Both the position numbers and the translations under genes were made by a program. 64,000 bases of DNA from Halohasta litorea (GTDB lineage: Archaea; Halobacteriota; Halobacteria; Halobacteriales; Haloferacaceae), in the NCBI RefSeq assembly GCF_024494645.1, contig NZ_JANHDJ010000004.1, positions 186,001-250,000 of the forward strand. The letters run 5' to 3'. Positions within the stretch are counted from its first letter, which is position 1. Every line of letters starts with the position of its first letter. This document shows, piece by piece, positions 53,820 through 62,696 of this stretch. The notes under the pieces are model-generated. The model made no database searches and had not been told where the DNA came from. It saw nothing but the letters and a program-made list of their open reading frames with translations.

Positions 53820-54171
53820 CCTATGTCTGAAACAAGAGGTGTTTCCCGATCCAACCGAACCGCTACCGCCTAAGCTGAGGATTCGAACGACGCATCGATC
53901 CCCCGATCGAAGCGTGACTGACCGAGAAGCGGCTACCCACATCGTGGCTGAGTCGACTGGACAAACCGTACCTGTTGATATACCAATAAAATCCTGACTC
54001 AACAGTACGGTCAAATATCGTCCCAAACGATAGTAAACAGTACGATATACACAAGCATTTTAGACGATATTCGACATTCAGCTGTCGAATCCCACTATCA
54101 AATCAGCGCATAAGATCCCTTATCATCTACTGTACAACCAGATTAAAGTGAGTGTACTGCAAGACTGAACT
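53820..54171. other. Intergenic, 352 bp, AT-richer, with inverted repeats
   Basis: No gene is supported. The region from about 54000 is AT-rich. A perfect 8-bp inverted repeat lies at 54069-54076 and 54083-54090 (ATTCGACA, TTCAGC spacer, TGTCGAAT), and a weaker ATAAG-ATCC-CTTAT lies near 54105. An AGATTAAAG element at about 54141-54149 is about 25 nt before the DUF5805 start and serves as its likely TATA box. Confidence 0.55.
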
Positions 54172-54567
54172 ATGAGCGAGGAGGCCGAAACCGAGCGGTC
54201 GACTGTCATGACCTACGTCCCGGCGTATCAAAAAGCCGAATGGAAGGCCCACGCCGACGAGCTCGGCATGAGTCAGGCCGAGTATGTCAGAACCATGGTA
54301 CAAGCGGGCCGAAAGGGGTTCGAACTCGACTCACAAGAAGCCGATCTGGAGGGGTCTTCTCCCCCCTCTGACCCTGGGGGTAGCGGCCTCGAAAGGAGGG
54401 TCCTCGATGCCCTCGATTCGGCCGATCCACTCTCCTGGAACGAGTTGGTCGAGTCGCTTTCGAGCAACTTCGAGGACCGCCTAGAGGAAACACTCGAATC
54501 GCTCCAGAACGACAACCGGATTCGGTACAGTGGCCGTGAGGGTGGCTACAGGCTGGTCGACCAATGA
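54172..54567 (+). CDS. DUF5805 protein, recombinase partner
   Basis: The 131-residue protein has an N-terminal ribbon-helix-helix-like part (STVMTYVPAYQKAEWKAHADELGMSQAEYVRTMVQAGRKG, residues about 10-50). A linker with PPSDPGGSG and a C-terminal winged-helix-like part (RRVLDALDSADPLSWNELVESLSSNFEDRLEETLESLQNDNRIRY) follow. It overlaps the recombinase start by four bases (ATGA). Haloarchaeal genomes often pair such proteins with a chromosomal tyrosine recombinase, so it probably helps bind or control the recombination site. Confidence 0.85.
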   Translation: MSEEAETERSTVMTYVPAYQKAEWKAHADELGMSQAEYVRTMVQAGRKGFELDSQEADLEGSSPPSDPGGSGLERRVLDALDSADPLSWNELVESLSSNFEDRLEETLESLQNDNRIRYSGREGGYRLVDQ

Positions 54568-55616
54568 GTGCGAGTCAGTCGGGCGACAACCCGGAAGACC
54601 CGATCGGCTACTTCCTCGAAGACCTCACCTTCCACGGCAAAACCGAGCGGACACGGGAGGGCTACGGCCGCGTCCTCCGGCGGTTCGAGTCGTTTCTGGC
54701 CGATCGCACGGGCGAAGCCACCACCCCGGCGGAGGCGACCCACCGCGACTGTATGGCGTGGGTTCACAGCCTTCGTGGGACGGTCGCCGACAGCACGATC
54801 GCCAGCTACGCCGCCTATCTGCATCGGTTTTACGCCTATATGACCCAAGTCGGCGTCTTCGAGGCCAATCCGATGACGTTGGTCGTCGAGGAGATGGACG
54901 AAACCATCGAGAAAGACCCACAGCGCCGCGAAATCGGTCTCGACCGAATGCGATCGTTCGTGGCCGATATCCACCATCCGCTCGACCGTGCGTTGATCCT
55001 GACGCTATTAAAAACCGGGATGCGTGTCGGCGAACTTTGTAACCTGGATCTCCGTGATATAGCGCTCGACGATGGAGAGATCGCGGTCGCCTTCGAGACC
55101 AGCCCCCGGCCACAACTGGATACGCGACCGGATTCGCTCTACGTCGACAGCACGCCCTCACGTGGGGAGGTGGTTAACGGCGAGGAGCGGACGGCCTCGA
55201 ACAAACGCAAGCGGGCAACGGTGATTCCGGTCGACGAGGAACTCAAAACCGCACTCAAGCGATGGCTTGCGGTCCGCCCCGACAGCCGGTCACCCGCCGA
55301 GCCGCTGTTCGTCTACACTGCGGGAGAGTGGGGCGACCGACTCACGCCGCGAGCGGTCCGGAACGTCGTCTCGGGTCACGCCCGGGAGATGGGCTGGTAC
55401 CGAACCGGTGGCGACGCCTCCGAGAACGTCACTCCCCACTACTTCCGGCACTTTTTCACGACACACTTGCGGGAGCGAACCGGCGACCGCGGCATCGTCA
55501 AATACCTCCGCGGCGATGTCGCCGAGGACATCATCGACACCTACACCCACAACTGGGGCGACCAAGTACGGGAAACCTACGAGGCCAATATCTACTCGAT
55601 CTCCGGTCGACGATAA
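54564..55616 (+). CDS. Tyrosine recombinase (XerC/D-like integrase)
   Basis: The 350-residue protein has an N-terminal SAM-like core-binding domain (residues about 12-105) and a catalytic domain. The latter has Arg154 in KTGMRVGELCNL, His292 and Arg295 in HYFRHFFTTHL, and the nucleophile Tyr327 in IDTYTHN. At the GH position of the usual LGH motif the sequence is LRGDVAED, with Asp318 for His. The family inserts, excises or resolves DNA at specific sites. It is paired with DUF5805. No integrated element, att duplication or tRNA was seen nearby, so it looks like a chromosomal recombinase. Confidence 0.93.
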   Translation: MSASQSGDNPEDPIGYFLEDLTFHGKTERTREGYGRVLRRFESFLADRTGEATTPAEATHRDCMAWVHSLRGTVADSTIASYAAYLHRFYAYMTQVGVFEANPMTLVVEEMDETIEKDPQRREIGLDRMRSFVADIHHPLDRALILTLLKTGMRVGELCNLDLRDIALDDGEIAVAFETSPRPQLDTRPDSLYVDSTPSRGEVVNGEERTASNKRKRATVIPVDEELKTALKRWLAVRPDSRSPAEPLFVYTAGEWGDRLTPRAVRNVVSGHAREMGWYRTGGDASENVTPHYFRHFFTTHLRERTGDRGIVKYLRGDVAEDIIDTYTHNWGDQVRETYEANIYSISGRR

Positions 55617-55943
55617 GAGTCTATTTTCGAATACATCGGGAGCAATCTGATTCAGAACGTGTGAGAAACTGGTCTCTCCGCGACTTGTAAATTACATACC
55701 GCTATATGAATACTGAGCGTGACCGTGAGGAGAGCTGGGGGCTTCTCCTGACAAACATCCAGGACTCGAATTCGATCAGAATGAGCAGTAGGCGGCTGAA
55801 TCCAGCGTATTCGCGGACGAACTGGAGGCTAGTGGTCTGTTTGCTGCTGGTAGTGTGGATGGTACGGTCCGTACTGTGGTCGAGCGAGAATATCCGTTCT
55901 GTGCACAATATACTTAACTCTGATACCCACCTCTCTCGGTGCA
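55617..55943. other. Intergenic, 327 bp
   Basis: No supported gene. A moderately AT-rich stretch follows the recombinase. Open frames on both strands (about 87 and 144 codons) overlap each other or the next gene, have compositions unlike the neighbours and match no family I know. The last 30 bases include CACAATATACTTAAC, the likely TATA element of the glutaredoxin-DinB gene. A decayed gene remnant cannot be excluded. Confidence 0.5.
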
Positions 55944-56774
55944 ATGAGTGCCACAGATACAGCAACGCATCTCTACTGGGCTACTGGGTGTACGAGCTGT
56001 CTCAGAGTCAAGGAGTTTTTGGAACGGACCAACACGTCGTTCGTCTCACACAACGTGGTTCGAACGGACGGAACGACAGCCGACGACGATGTCGAAGCAA
56101 GCGTCGGCATCCAGGGCGTCGACCCGGAGCTCATGGATGAGATGGCCGAGTTGGGCCTCCCTCAGCACGTCCCGATCGTGAGACGTGGCGAGGAGTGGGC
56201 CGACGGGAAGGATCTGAAAAACGTCGCGGAGTTGCTCGACATCGACTACGACGCCGAGCCACTCCCGGTTGGGGAACTGTATGATCGGCTGACTATCCTC
56301 CTGGAGACCACCCAGGAGTATCTCGAATACCTGCCGGACGACGAACTGGAGACACATATCCCCAACCGGCCGCGGAGCTACGCCGATCTCGTCCAGCACA
56401 TCTACAGCCTTCCCGATGTGTTCATGATGCACGAGGCGGGCGTCCCGATGACAGGCGTTCCCCGAATGGAACACGACTGGGACCACAACTCGAAGGTCGC
56501 CCTGCGGACCTACGGCTCATCAGTTCAGGGTCGACTCGACGACTGGTTCGAAAGCACTGGCCAAACCTGCGACTGGTCGGAGACGGCCGACGTGTTCTGG
56601 GGCCAGCCGACCAAACACGAGTTCTTCGAGCGCACGACGTGGCACACTGGCCAACACGTCCGCCAACTGGAGTGGGTGCTCCAGGAGGTCTGTGGCGTCG
56701 AAATCGAGAACCCACTCGACGACGCACTCTGGGAAGACCTCCCGATGCCCGAGAAAGTCTGGAACGACAACTAA
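55944..56774 (+). CDS. Glutaredoxin-DinB fusion protein
   Basis: The 276-residue protein joins a glutaredoxin-like domain (residues about 1-95), with the CTSC redox motif at 16-19 and HVPIVRRGEEWADG, to a DinB/YfiT four-helix domain (about 105-265). The DinB part has conserved His positions in HIYSL, MHEAGVP and RTTWHTGQHVRQLEWVLQ, which in relatives bind a metal. DinB-type enzymes include thiol transferases for mycothiol and bacillithiol. Haloarchaea use gamma-glutamylcysteine instead, so a thiol-dependent detoxification or reduction enzyme is a reasonable guess. The start follows an AATATAC promoter element by about 29 nt. Confidence 0.85.
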   Translation: MSATDTATHLYWATGCTSCLRVKEFLERTNTSFVSHNVVRTDGTTADDDVEASVGIQGVDPELMDEMAELGLPQHVPIVRRGEEWADGKDLKNVAELLDIDYDAEPLPVGELYDRLTILLETTQEYLEYLPDDELETHIPNRPRSYADLVQHIYSLPDVFMMHEAGVPMTGVPRMEHDWDHNSKVALRTYGSSVQGRLDDWFESTGQTCDWSETADVFWGQPTKHEFFERTTWHTGQHVRQLEWVLQEVCGVEIENPLDDALWEDLPMPEKVWNDN

Positions 56775-56784
56775 ACGCGGTCTG

Positions 56785-59034
56785 CTACTGATTCTGGGCG
56801 TCGACGACAGCCACACCGGCCAGATTCACGATGTCTTTGACCTCGTCGCCACGCTGGAGGACGTGGATCGGTTTGTCCATCCCGACCAACATTGGGCCGA
56901 TGGCTTCCGCACCACCGAGCCGCTGGAGGAGTTTGTAGCCGATATTTCCGGCTTCGAGGTTCGGGAAGATCAACACGTTCGCCGGTCCATCGAGCGCCGA
57001 GAAGCTGTAGGTGTCGTCGATGATCTCCTCGACGACGGCGGTGTCGGCCTGCATCTCGCCGTCGACGGGGAAGTCGACTCCTGGATCACTGTGGAGACGG
57101 TCGACGGCCTCGCGTATTTTGGCCGTTCCCTCGTTGCGAACACTGCCGAAGTTGGAGTAGGACAACATCGCTGCCTGCGGCTCGACGTTGAAACTGCGGG
57201 CCAACTCGGCGGTGTGTTTGGTGACCTCCGCGAGCACGTCCGCATCCGGGTCCTGGTTGACGGTCGTATCCGCACAGAAGACGACGCGGTTCTTGAACGT
57301 CAGCAGGTAGACGCCCGCCGCATAGTTGGCGGCGGCGGCGGTGCCGATCACCTGTAGGGGTGGCCGAAGCGCCGAGGGGTAGTGGTGGGTCAGCCCGGTC
57401 AACATCGCATCGGCGTCGCCCATCTCGACCATGACGCTCCCCAGATAGTTCGTATCCTTCGCAACGAGTTCGGCCGCCTCACCGCGTGTGATGCCTTTCC
57501 GTCGGCGTCGTTCGTAGAGCCGGTCGGCATACACATCGAGTGACTCTGCATGTGGGTCGACGACCTCCGGCTCGAAGGCGAGCCCGAGCTGCTGTGCGAT
57601 CCGCGTGATTTCCTCGTGGTCGCCCAACAACACCGGTTCGGCGATCCCCTCCTCCTGGAGCTGATAGGCCGCTCGAATCATCTTTTCGTCCGTCCCTTCG
57701 GCCAGCGCGACCCGCTTGGGATCGCTTTTGGCCTTGTTGAGGACGATCCGCATCATTTCGCGGGATTTACCGAGCCTGGCCTCCAGTGTTTCGGTGTAGG
57801 AGTCGATATCTTCGATCTCGACCCGTGCCAGACCGCTGTCGACGGCGGCCTCAGCGACCGCGGGCGCAACCTCGAACAGCACGCGGGGGTCCAGCGGTTT
57901 GGGAATCACGTAGTCGGGACCGAACTGCAGCGGCTGGTCGCCGTAGGCTTTGACGACCGCGTCCGGGACGTCCTTGCGGGCCAGATCCGCCAGCGCCATC
58001 GCCGCCGCGCGTTTCATCTCCTCGTTGATGCCGGTCGCCCGCACGTCGAGTGCACCACGGAAAATGAAGGGGAATCCAAGCACGTTGTTGACCATGTTGG
58101 GGTAGTCCGACCGTCCAGTGGCGACGATCACGTCATCGTCGCGGGCGGCTTTGGCGTCCTCGTAGCTGATCTCGGGATCGGGGTTGGCCATCGCGAAGAC
58201 GATTGGGTTGTCGGCCATCGACCGGACCATCTCCTGGGAGACGATGCCACCGACCGAGAGGCCGACGAACACGTCTGCCCCCGCCATCGCGTCGGCGAGG
58301 CTCCCGCCGTCGACATCGCTGGCAAACTCCTGTTTGTGGCTGTTGAGGTCCTCGCGGTCTTCGGTAATGATCCCTGAAGAGTCACACATCGTAATGTTCG
58401 ATTTCGTCGCGCCCAGCGAGACGTAGAACTTCGCCGTGGCTAATGCCGACGCGCCTGCACCCGAAAAGACGATCTGCAGGTCTTCGAGGCTTTTGTCGGT
58501 GATGTCAGCGGCGTTCAGCAGGGCGGCCCCCGAGATGATCGCCGTCCCGTGTTGGTCGTCATGGAAGACGGGAATGTCCATTCGCTCGCTGAGGCGGCGC
58601 TCGATCTCGAAACATTCGGGAGCCTTGATATCCTCCAGGTTGATGCCGCCGAACGTTGGCTCCATGGCGGCGACCGACTCGACGATCCCGTCTGCGGTAT
58701 CGAGGTCGAGTTCGATGTCGAAGACGTCGATATCCGCGAACCGCTTGAAGAGGACACCCTTGCCCTCCATCACCGGCTTGGAGGCTTGGGCACCGATATC
58801 GCCGAGGCCGAGGACCGCCGAACCGTTGGAGACGACGCCGACGAGGTTGCCCTTGGCGGTGTACTGAAAGGCGTCGTCTGGGTTCTCGTCGATATCCCGA
58901 CAGGGGGCAGCAACGCCCGGCGAGTAGGCTAAACTGAGATCGCGCTGCGTGTTGGTCGGTTTCGTCGTTGCGATTTCGATCTTGCCGGGCGGATCGCTGC
59001 GGTGATACTCCCGAGATTCGTCATCGATTCCCAT
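56785..59034 (-). CDS. maeB: NADP-dependent malic enzyme fused to phosphotransacetylase-like domain
   Basis: Malic enzyme decarboxylates malate to pyruvate with NAD(P). The 749-residue protein has the malic domain (residues about 1-160; [14 protein letters not shown] and [11 protein letters not shown]), a Rossmann domain (about 165-410, [16 protein letters not shown] and [10 protein letters not shown]), and a phosphotransacetylase-like domain (about 430-749, [22 protein letters not shown]). The fusion is standard for the MaeB type; the PTA part is usually regulatory, responding to acetyl-CoA. ATG 59034 is the family start. GTATACATACC about 30 nt upstream is the likely promoter. Confidence 0.96.
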   Translation of the reverse strand: MGIDDESREYHRSDPPGKIEIATTKPTNTQRDLSLAYSPGVAAPCRDIDENPDDAFQYTAKGNLVGVVSNGSAVLGLGDIGAQASKPVMEGKGVLFKRFADIDVFDIELDLDTADGIVESVAAMEPTFGGINLEDIKAPECFEIERRLSERMDIPVFHDDQHGTAIISGAALLNAADITDKSLEDLQIVFSGAGASALATAKFYVSLGATKSNITMCDSSGIITEDREDLNSHKQEFASDVDGGSLADAMAGADVFVGLSVGGIVSQEMVRSMADNPIVFAMANPDPEISYEDAKAARDDDVIVATGRSDYPNMVNNVLGFPFIFRGALDVRATGINEEMKRAAAMALADLARKDVPDAVVKAYGDQPLQFGPDYVIPKPLDPRVLFEVAPAVAEAAVDSGLARVEIEDIDSYTETLEARLGKSREMMRIVLNKAKSDPKRVALAEGTDEKMIRAAYQLQEEGIAEPVLLGDHEEITRIAQQLGLAFEPEVVDPHAESLDVYADRLYERRRRKGITRGEAAELVAKDTNYLGSVMVEMGDADAMLTGLTHHYPSALRPPLQVIGTAAAANYAAGVYLLTFKNRVVFCADTTVNQDPDADVLAEVTKHTAELARSFNVEPQAAMLSYSNFGSVRNEGTAKIREAVDRLHSDPGVDFPVDGEMQADTAVVEEIIDDTYSFSALDGPANVLIFPNLEAGNIGYKLLQRLGGAEAIGPMLVGMDKPIHVLQRGDEVKDIVNLAGVAVVDAQNQ

Positions 59035-59191
59035 ACTACTGCGGTTTGTGTAGTCAGTCAAAAAGGTATGTATACCAGTCTAACAAAGTTGAGGATAATC
59101 GTCAAATAGTGCTCCAGTACCCGTACTACAATGTACAGAAGAATTGAAAAGTAAAGGCGAATGGACAGTCGACAGTGGGCGTTGTCAGCTC

Positions 59192-60265
59192 CTAATCATC
59201 GGCTGGCTGGATCGCACTGGAAAATCGCGTCCGTATGTCAGCAGACGTCGACCCCATCCCGACACCGAGGTACTCGTTGGTCAGCGCCATACTCTCGTCG
59301 GCGGTTCGCTCGCCGCCGAGTGCTCGGATCGCATCGATGTTTTCGGGGACAACGTCGGCCTCCTGGTGGATCGACTGCATCAGATACAGGTCGGTTCCCT
59401 CGACAGCGATCGACTCCTGCCAGAGACAGTTCTCCCAGAGATCTCCCCGGGGTCGACCGCTGTCGGCGGCGAACTCCTTGAGGTCGGCCGTCCCGTCGAT
59501 ATCCAGCGTCTCGTCGACGAGGAAGATCCGTGACTGTCGCCCGAAGAGGTCGGCGAGCGCCGAGCGGGTCGGAGCGGTGTCGAGGGTGACGTTCACGCTG
59601 TGGACGTGCATCAGCGTCGCCGGGACGGTCAGTCCGACGGTGTCGATATCCACCTCGGGGAGGATCGTGTTCACGTCGGGGCCGTGGTGGGAGGGTACCG
59701 TCACTGGATCCGGAAGGATGTCGTTGATCGGTCCCCGATCAGTCTGACCGGGATCGCCACCGCGCCGAACGAGGGTCACTCGGACCTTTTCGATCCCATA
59801 CTCGCGGTCGAGCGGGTCGAGCAGTCGCGACAGGCCGGTCGTGTTACAGGAGACGACACGCAGGAGGTCCGCGCCCGCGGCCTCGTCGTAGTTGACTCCG
59901 GCAACGAAGCTCGCGTCGACACAATCGGCGGACTCGCCACCCTGCAGGATCGCTGGGGTGTCGTGGGCCCGATAGCGGTCGGCGTTCTCCGCACCGACGC
60001 CCGAGGGCGTCGCGTCGACGATCACATCACTAGCGCGAACGAGGTCGTCGACGTCTCCCGCAAGCTCCATGCCTGCCTCGGCGAACAGATGGGATCGTTC
60101 GGGGATAGCACTGTACAGCGCGTAGCCGTTCTGGAGGGCGGTTGCAGCTTCGTAGTTCGGGCGGGTTTTTGCGACACCGGTGAGCTGCATGTCGGGCTGG
60201 AGACGGACCGCGTCGGCAACGCGTTTACCGATGGTTCCGTAGCCATTGACTCCCACGCGGATCAT
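59192..60265 (-). CDS. gap: Glyceraldehyde-3-phosphate dehydrogenase, archaeal type II
   Basis: The 357-residue archaeal GAPDH has [18 protein letters not shown] at the NAD(P) site and the catalytic Cys140 in [22 protein letters not shown] and PSHHGPDV blocks are also present. It is the phosphorylating enzyme used mainly for gluconeogenesis in archaea. ATG 60265 is preferred because AATTATACC at about 60288-60296 lies 25-30 nt upstream, giving a leaderless transcript; longer starts at 60286 and 60313 fall too close to or before that element. Confidence 0.95.
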   Translation of the reverse strand: MIRVGVNGYGTIGKRVADAVRLQPDMQLTGVAKTRPNYEAATALQNGYALYSAIPERSHLFAEAGMELAGDVDDLVRASDVIVDATPSGVGAENADRYRAHDTPAILQGGESADCVDASFVAGVNYDEAAGADLLRVVSCNTTGLSRLLDPLDREYGIEKVRVTLVRRGGDPGQTDRGPINDILPDPVTVPSHHGPDVNTILPEVDIDTVGLTVPATLMHVHSVNVTLDTAPTRSALADLFGRQSRIFLVDETLDIDGTADLKEFAADSGRPRGDLWENCLWQESIAVEGTDLYLMQSIHQEADVVPENIDAIRALGGERTADESMALTNEYLGVGMGSTSADIRTRFSSAIQPADD

Positions 60266-60376
60266 GTGGGGAGATGCAGGGGCCATAGGTATAATTGTTT
60301 CTGTAATTTTCACAAAGAAATTAACTCTACGGCGAGTAACTGACTCGCGGTCGGTGGCGTCGGCTCGACGATCCGG

Positions 60377-61342
60377 TTACTGGTCGAAGATGGCCGGGTT
60401 GGCGACGAACTGCGGGTCGACGTCCCTGCCACCGAGGACCGCCAGCATGTTCTCGGCGGTCGTCCGGAGCATTCGGGTCCGTGTTTCGACTGTCGCACCC
60501 GCGAGATGGGGCGTCACCGAGGCGTTCTCACAGTCGAAGATCGGGTCGGTCGGCTCCGGCGGCTCGCTGGGATAGACGTCGATCACCGCGCCGCCGATCC
60601 GATCATTTTTGAGCGCCTCGACCAGCGCGTCGTGGTCGACGACCCGCCCGCGGGCCGTATTTATCAGGACGGCCGACTCCTTCATCCGGTCGAAGGCTGC
60701 GGCGTCGATCATGTGGGTCGTCTCTTCGGTCAGCCGGACATGCAAGCTGACGAAATCCGACTCGGCGAGGAGGTCCTCGCGGTCGACCAGCCGCCCGCCG
60801 ATCTCGTCGACCCGCGATTGGTCGACGTAGGGATCGGCAACGAGGAAGTCGACGCCGAACGGTTCGAGTCGCTTTGCGGTCTCGTAGCCAGCCGCACCGA
60901 GGCCGACGACTCCCACCGTCTTCTCCCGGAGTTCGGTCCCCCACCAGTCGGGCGAGCGCCAGCCACCCTCCTGGACATGGTTCGCGGCAGCCTCGAACTC
61001 GCGGATATGCGAGATGACGCGGCCGACGACGAACTCCGCAACCGCAATCGCGTTCATCCCCGGCGTGAAGACGACCGCGATGTCGTTGGCGGTCGCGGCA
61101 TCGAGGTCGATGTTGTCGAGTCCCGAGCCCGGTCGACCGATGACACGGAGGTCCGGCGACGCTTCGAACAGCGCCGACGTGTACTGGTTTTCCGAGTGAA
61201 CGAACAGACCGCTCGCTCCCTCAGCATGGGCGATGAGTTCGTCGTCGGTGTACTGCTGCTTCGGTACTACGGTCAGGTCTACATCCTCGAAGGCGTCGGC
61301 GATACGCTCCACTGATCGGAGGCTGACGATTTGCTCAGTCAT
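60377..61342 (-). CDS. D-isomer-specific 2-hydroxyacid dehydrogenase
   Basis: The 321-residue protein has the NAD-binding motif VGVVGLGAAGYETA and the Arg-Glu-His catalytic set: Arg in INTARGRVVD, Glu in DVYPSEPPEP, and His in VTPHLAGAT. Related enzymes are phosphoglycerate, glyoxylate and lactate dehydrogenases. It lacks the C-terminal ACT domain of SerA, so serine synthesis is not certain. The gene is monocistronic between gap and citrate synthase. Confidence 0.9.
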   Translation of the reverse strand: MTEQIVSLRSVERIADAFEDVDLTVVPKQQYTDDELIAHAEGASGLFVHSENQYTSALFEASPDLRVIGRPGSGLDNIDLDAATANDIAVVFTPGMNAIAVAEFVVGRVISHIREFEAAANHVQEGGWRSPDWWGTELREKTVGVVGLGAAGYETAKRLEPFGVDFLVADPYVDQSRVDEIGGRLVDREDLLAESDFVSLHVRLTEETTHMIDAAAFDRMKESAVLINTARGRVVDHDALVEALKNDRIGGAVIDVYPSEPPEPTDPIFDCENASVTPHLAGATVETRTRMLRTTAENMLAVLGGRDVDPQFVANPAIFDQ

Positions 61343-61478
61343 CACTGACTGTTCTCACCAATGGTATGTGAGTGATTCGCTAGGTGGCAACGGATTGTCG
61401 ACTGTGGCTGTCATTTATAACCGGTCGGTCAACGGAACAGTCGGCAACAGCGAGCCGTTTATAAAGACTGTGTGCTGG

Positions 61479-62615
61479 CTATCGTTCGTCGAGTGGGGTG
61501 ACCGTCTTGTCGTGGTCGCCGACGTAGTCACCCAGCGGCCGGATGAGGCGGTTGTTCTCGTACTGCTCGAAGAGGTGGGCGAGCCAGCCAGCCATCCGCG
61601 AGATGGCGAAAATGGGCGTGTAGATGTCGATCGGGATGTCCATCACGTAGTACATGCTTGAGGAATAGAAATCGACGTTCGGCTGAATGCCCTTCGTTTC
61701 GGCGAGATGCTGCTCGATCTCGGTGCTGTAGGCGTACCACTTGGTCTCGCCCGCAGCTTCCGCGAGGGCCTTCGAACGCTCCTGGAGGACGACCGCCCGC
61801 GGGTCTTTGACCTGATAAACCCGGTGGCCGAAGCCGGGGATGCGGTCGCCGCGGTCGATGGCGTCGTCGATCCACTCGGTGGGCGATTTGTCGCTGGCGT
61901 CGACTTTCTGCAACATTCGCATCACGTCGGCGTTGGCTCCACCGTGGAGCGGTCCCGACAGCGCGGCGAGCGAGCCGGTCACCGAGCCGTAGACGGTCGC
62001 AAGGGTACTCGCGTTGACCTTGCCCGAGAAGGTTGAGGCGTTGATGCCGTGGTCGAGATGGAGTACGAGCGCGGTATCCAGCGTGTCGGCGACGACCGGA
62101 TCGGGCTCCTCGCCGGTCAACATGTAGAGGAAGTTCGCGGCATGGCCGAGATCGGCCCGCGGCTCGATCGGTTCGTTGCCGTCGCGGAGGCGGACGAAGG
62201 TGGCGATGATCGTCGGCACGACTGCCACCAGCCGAATGGCGGCGCCTTCGGCGTCCTCGCGGCTTTCCGTGGCCTCGTCCGACGCCGGGTCGCTGGCAGT
62301 GAGCGCCGAGATCGCCGTCCGGAGGGCGTCCATCGGATCGTCGTCTTGATCGACCAACGAGGCCAGCAACGTGGGCAAGGGCTCGGGCAGCGCGCGATTG
62401 GCTGCCAGCCTGTCAGTGAAGGCGTCGAGTTCGGCGGCGGTCGGTAGTTCGCCGTTCCAGAGTAGATACACCGTCTCCTCGTAGCTCACCGTTCCGGCGA
62501 GCTCCTCGATGGGATACCCTCGATAGGTGAGTTGCCCAACCGCGCCGTCGACACCGCTGAGTTCGGTCGGTCCGAGGACGATCCCATCCAGCCCAGGATT
62601 GTACTCCGTCGTCAT
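61479..62615 (-). CDS. citZ: Citrate synthase
   Basis: The enzyme condenses oxaloacetate and acetyl-CoA. The 378-residue length fits archaeal type I citrate synthases. Motifs include LDHGINASTFSGKV with the first catalytic His, GPLHGGANADVM, GFGHRVYQVKDPRA with the second His, and the Asp in NVDFYSSSMYY. The start MTTEYNPGLDGIVLG is typical. A TATA-like element is not obvious immediately upstream, where the last 80 bases separate it from the MFS gene. Confidence 0.97.
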   Translation of the reverse strand: MTTEYNPGLDGIVLGPTELSGVDGAVGQLTYRGYPIEELAGTVSYEETVYLLWNGELPTAAELDAFTDRLAANRALPEPLPTLLASLVDQDDDPMDALRTAISALTASDPASDEATESREDAEGAAIRLVAVVPTIIATFVRLRDGNEPIEPRADLGHAANFLYMLTGEEPDPVVADTLDTALVLHLDHGINASTFSGKVNASTLATVYGSVTGSLAALSGPLHGGANADVMRMLQKVDASDKSPTEWIDDAIDRGDRIPGFGHRVYQVKDPRAVVLQERSKALAEAAGETKWYAYSTEIEQHLAETKGIQPNVDFYSSSMYYVMDIPIDIYTPIFAISRMAGWLAHLFEQYENNRLIRPLGDYVGDHDKTVTPLDER

Positions 62616-62696
62616 AGGTATCGTACCCAGTCAATCGTGAAAAACATAGCGTTCAGCGAATTCGGGGAATCTCCGGGCGCGATCTGCGGCCGACGG

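Noticed and set aside
54172-55616. Integrated mobile element around the recombinase
   Set aside because: No flanking direct repeats, tRNA gene or phage-like cargo were seen; neighbours on both sides are ordinary chromosomal genes.
55702-56140. Open frames between the recombinase and the glutaredoxin-DinB gene
   Set aside because: The two frames overlap each other on opposite strands, one runs into a real gene, and neither has a recognisable domain or typical acidic composition.
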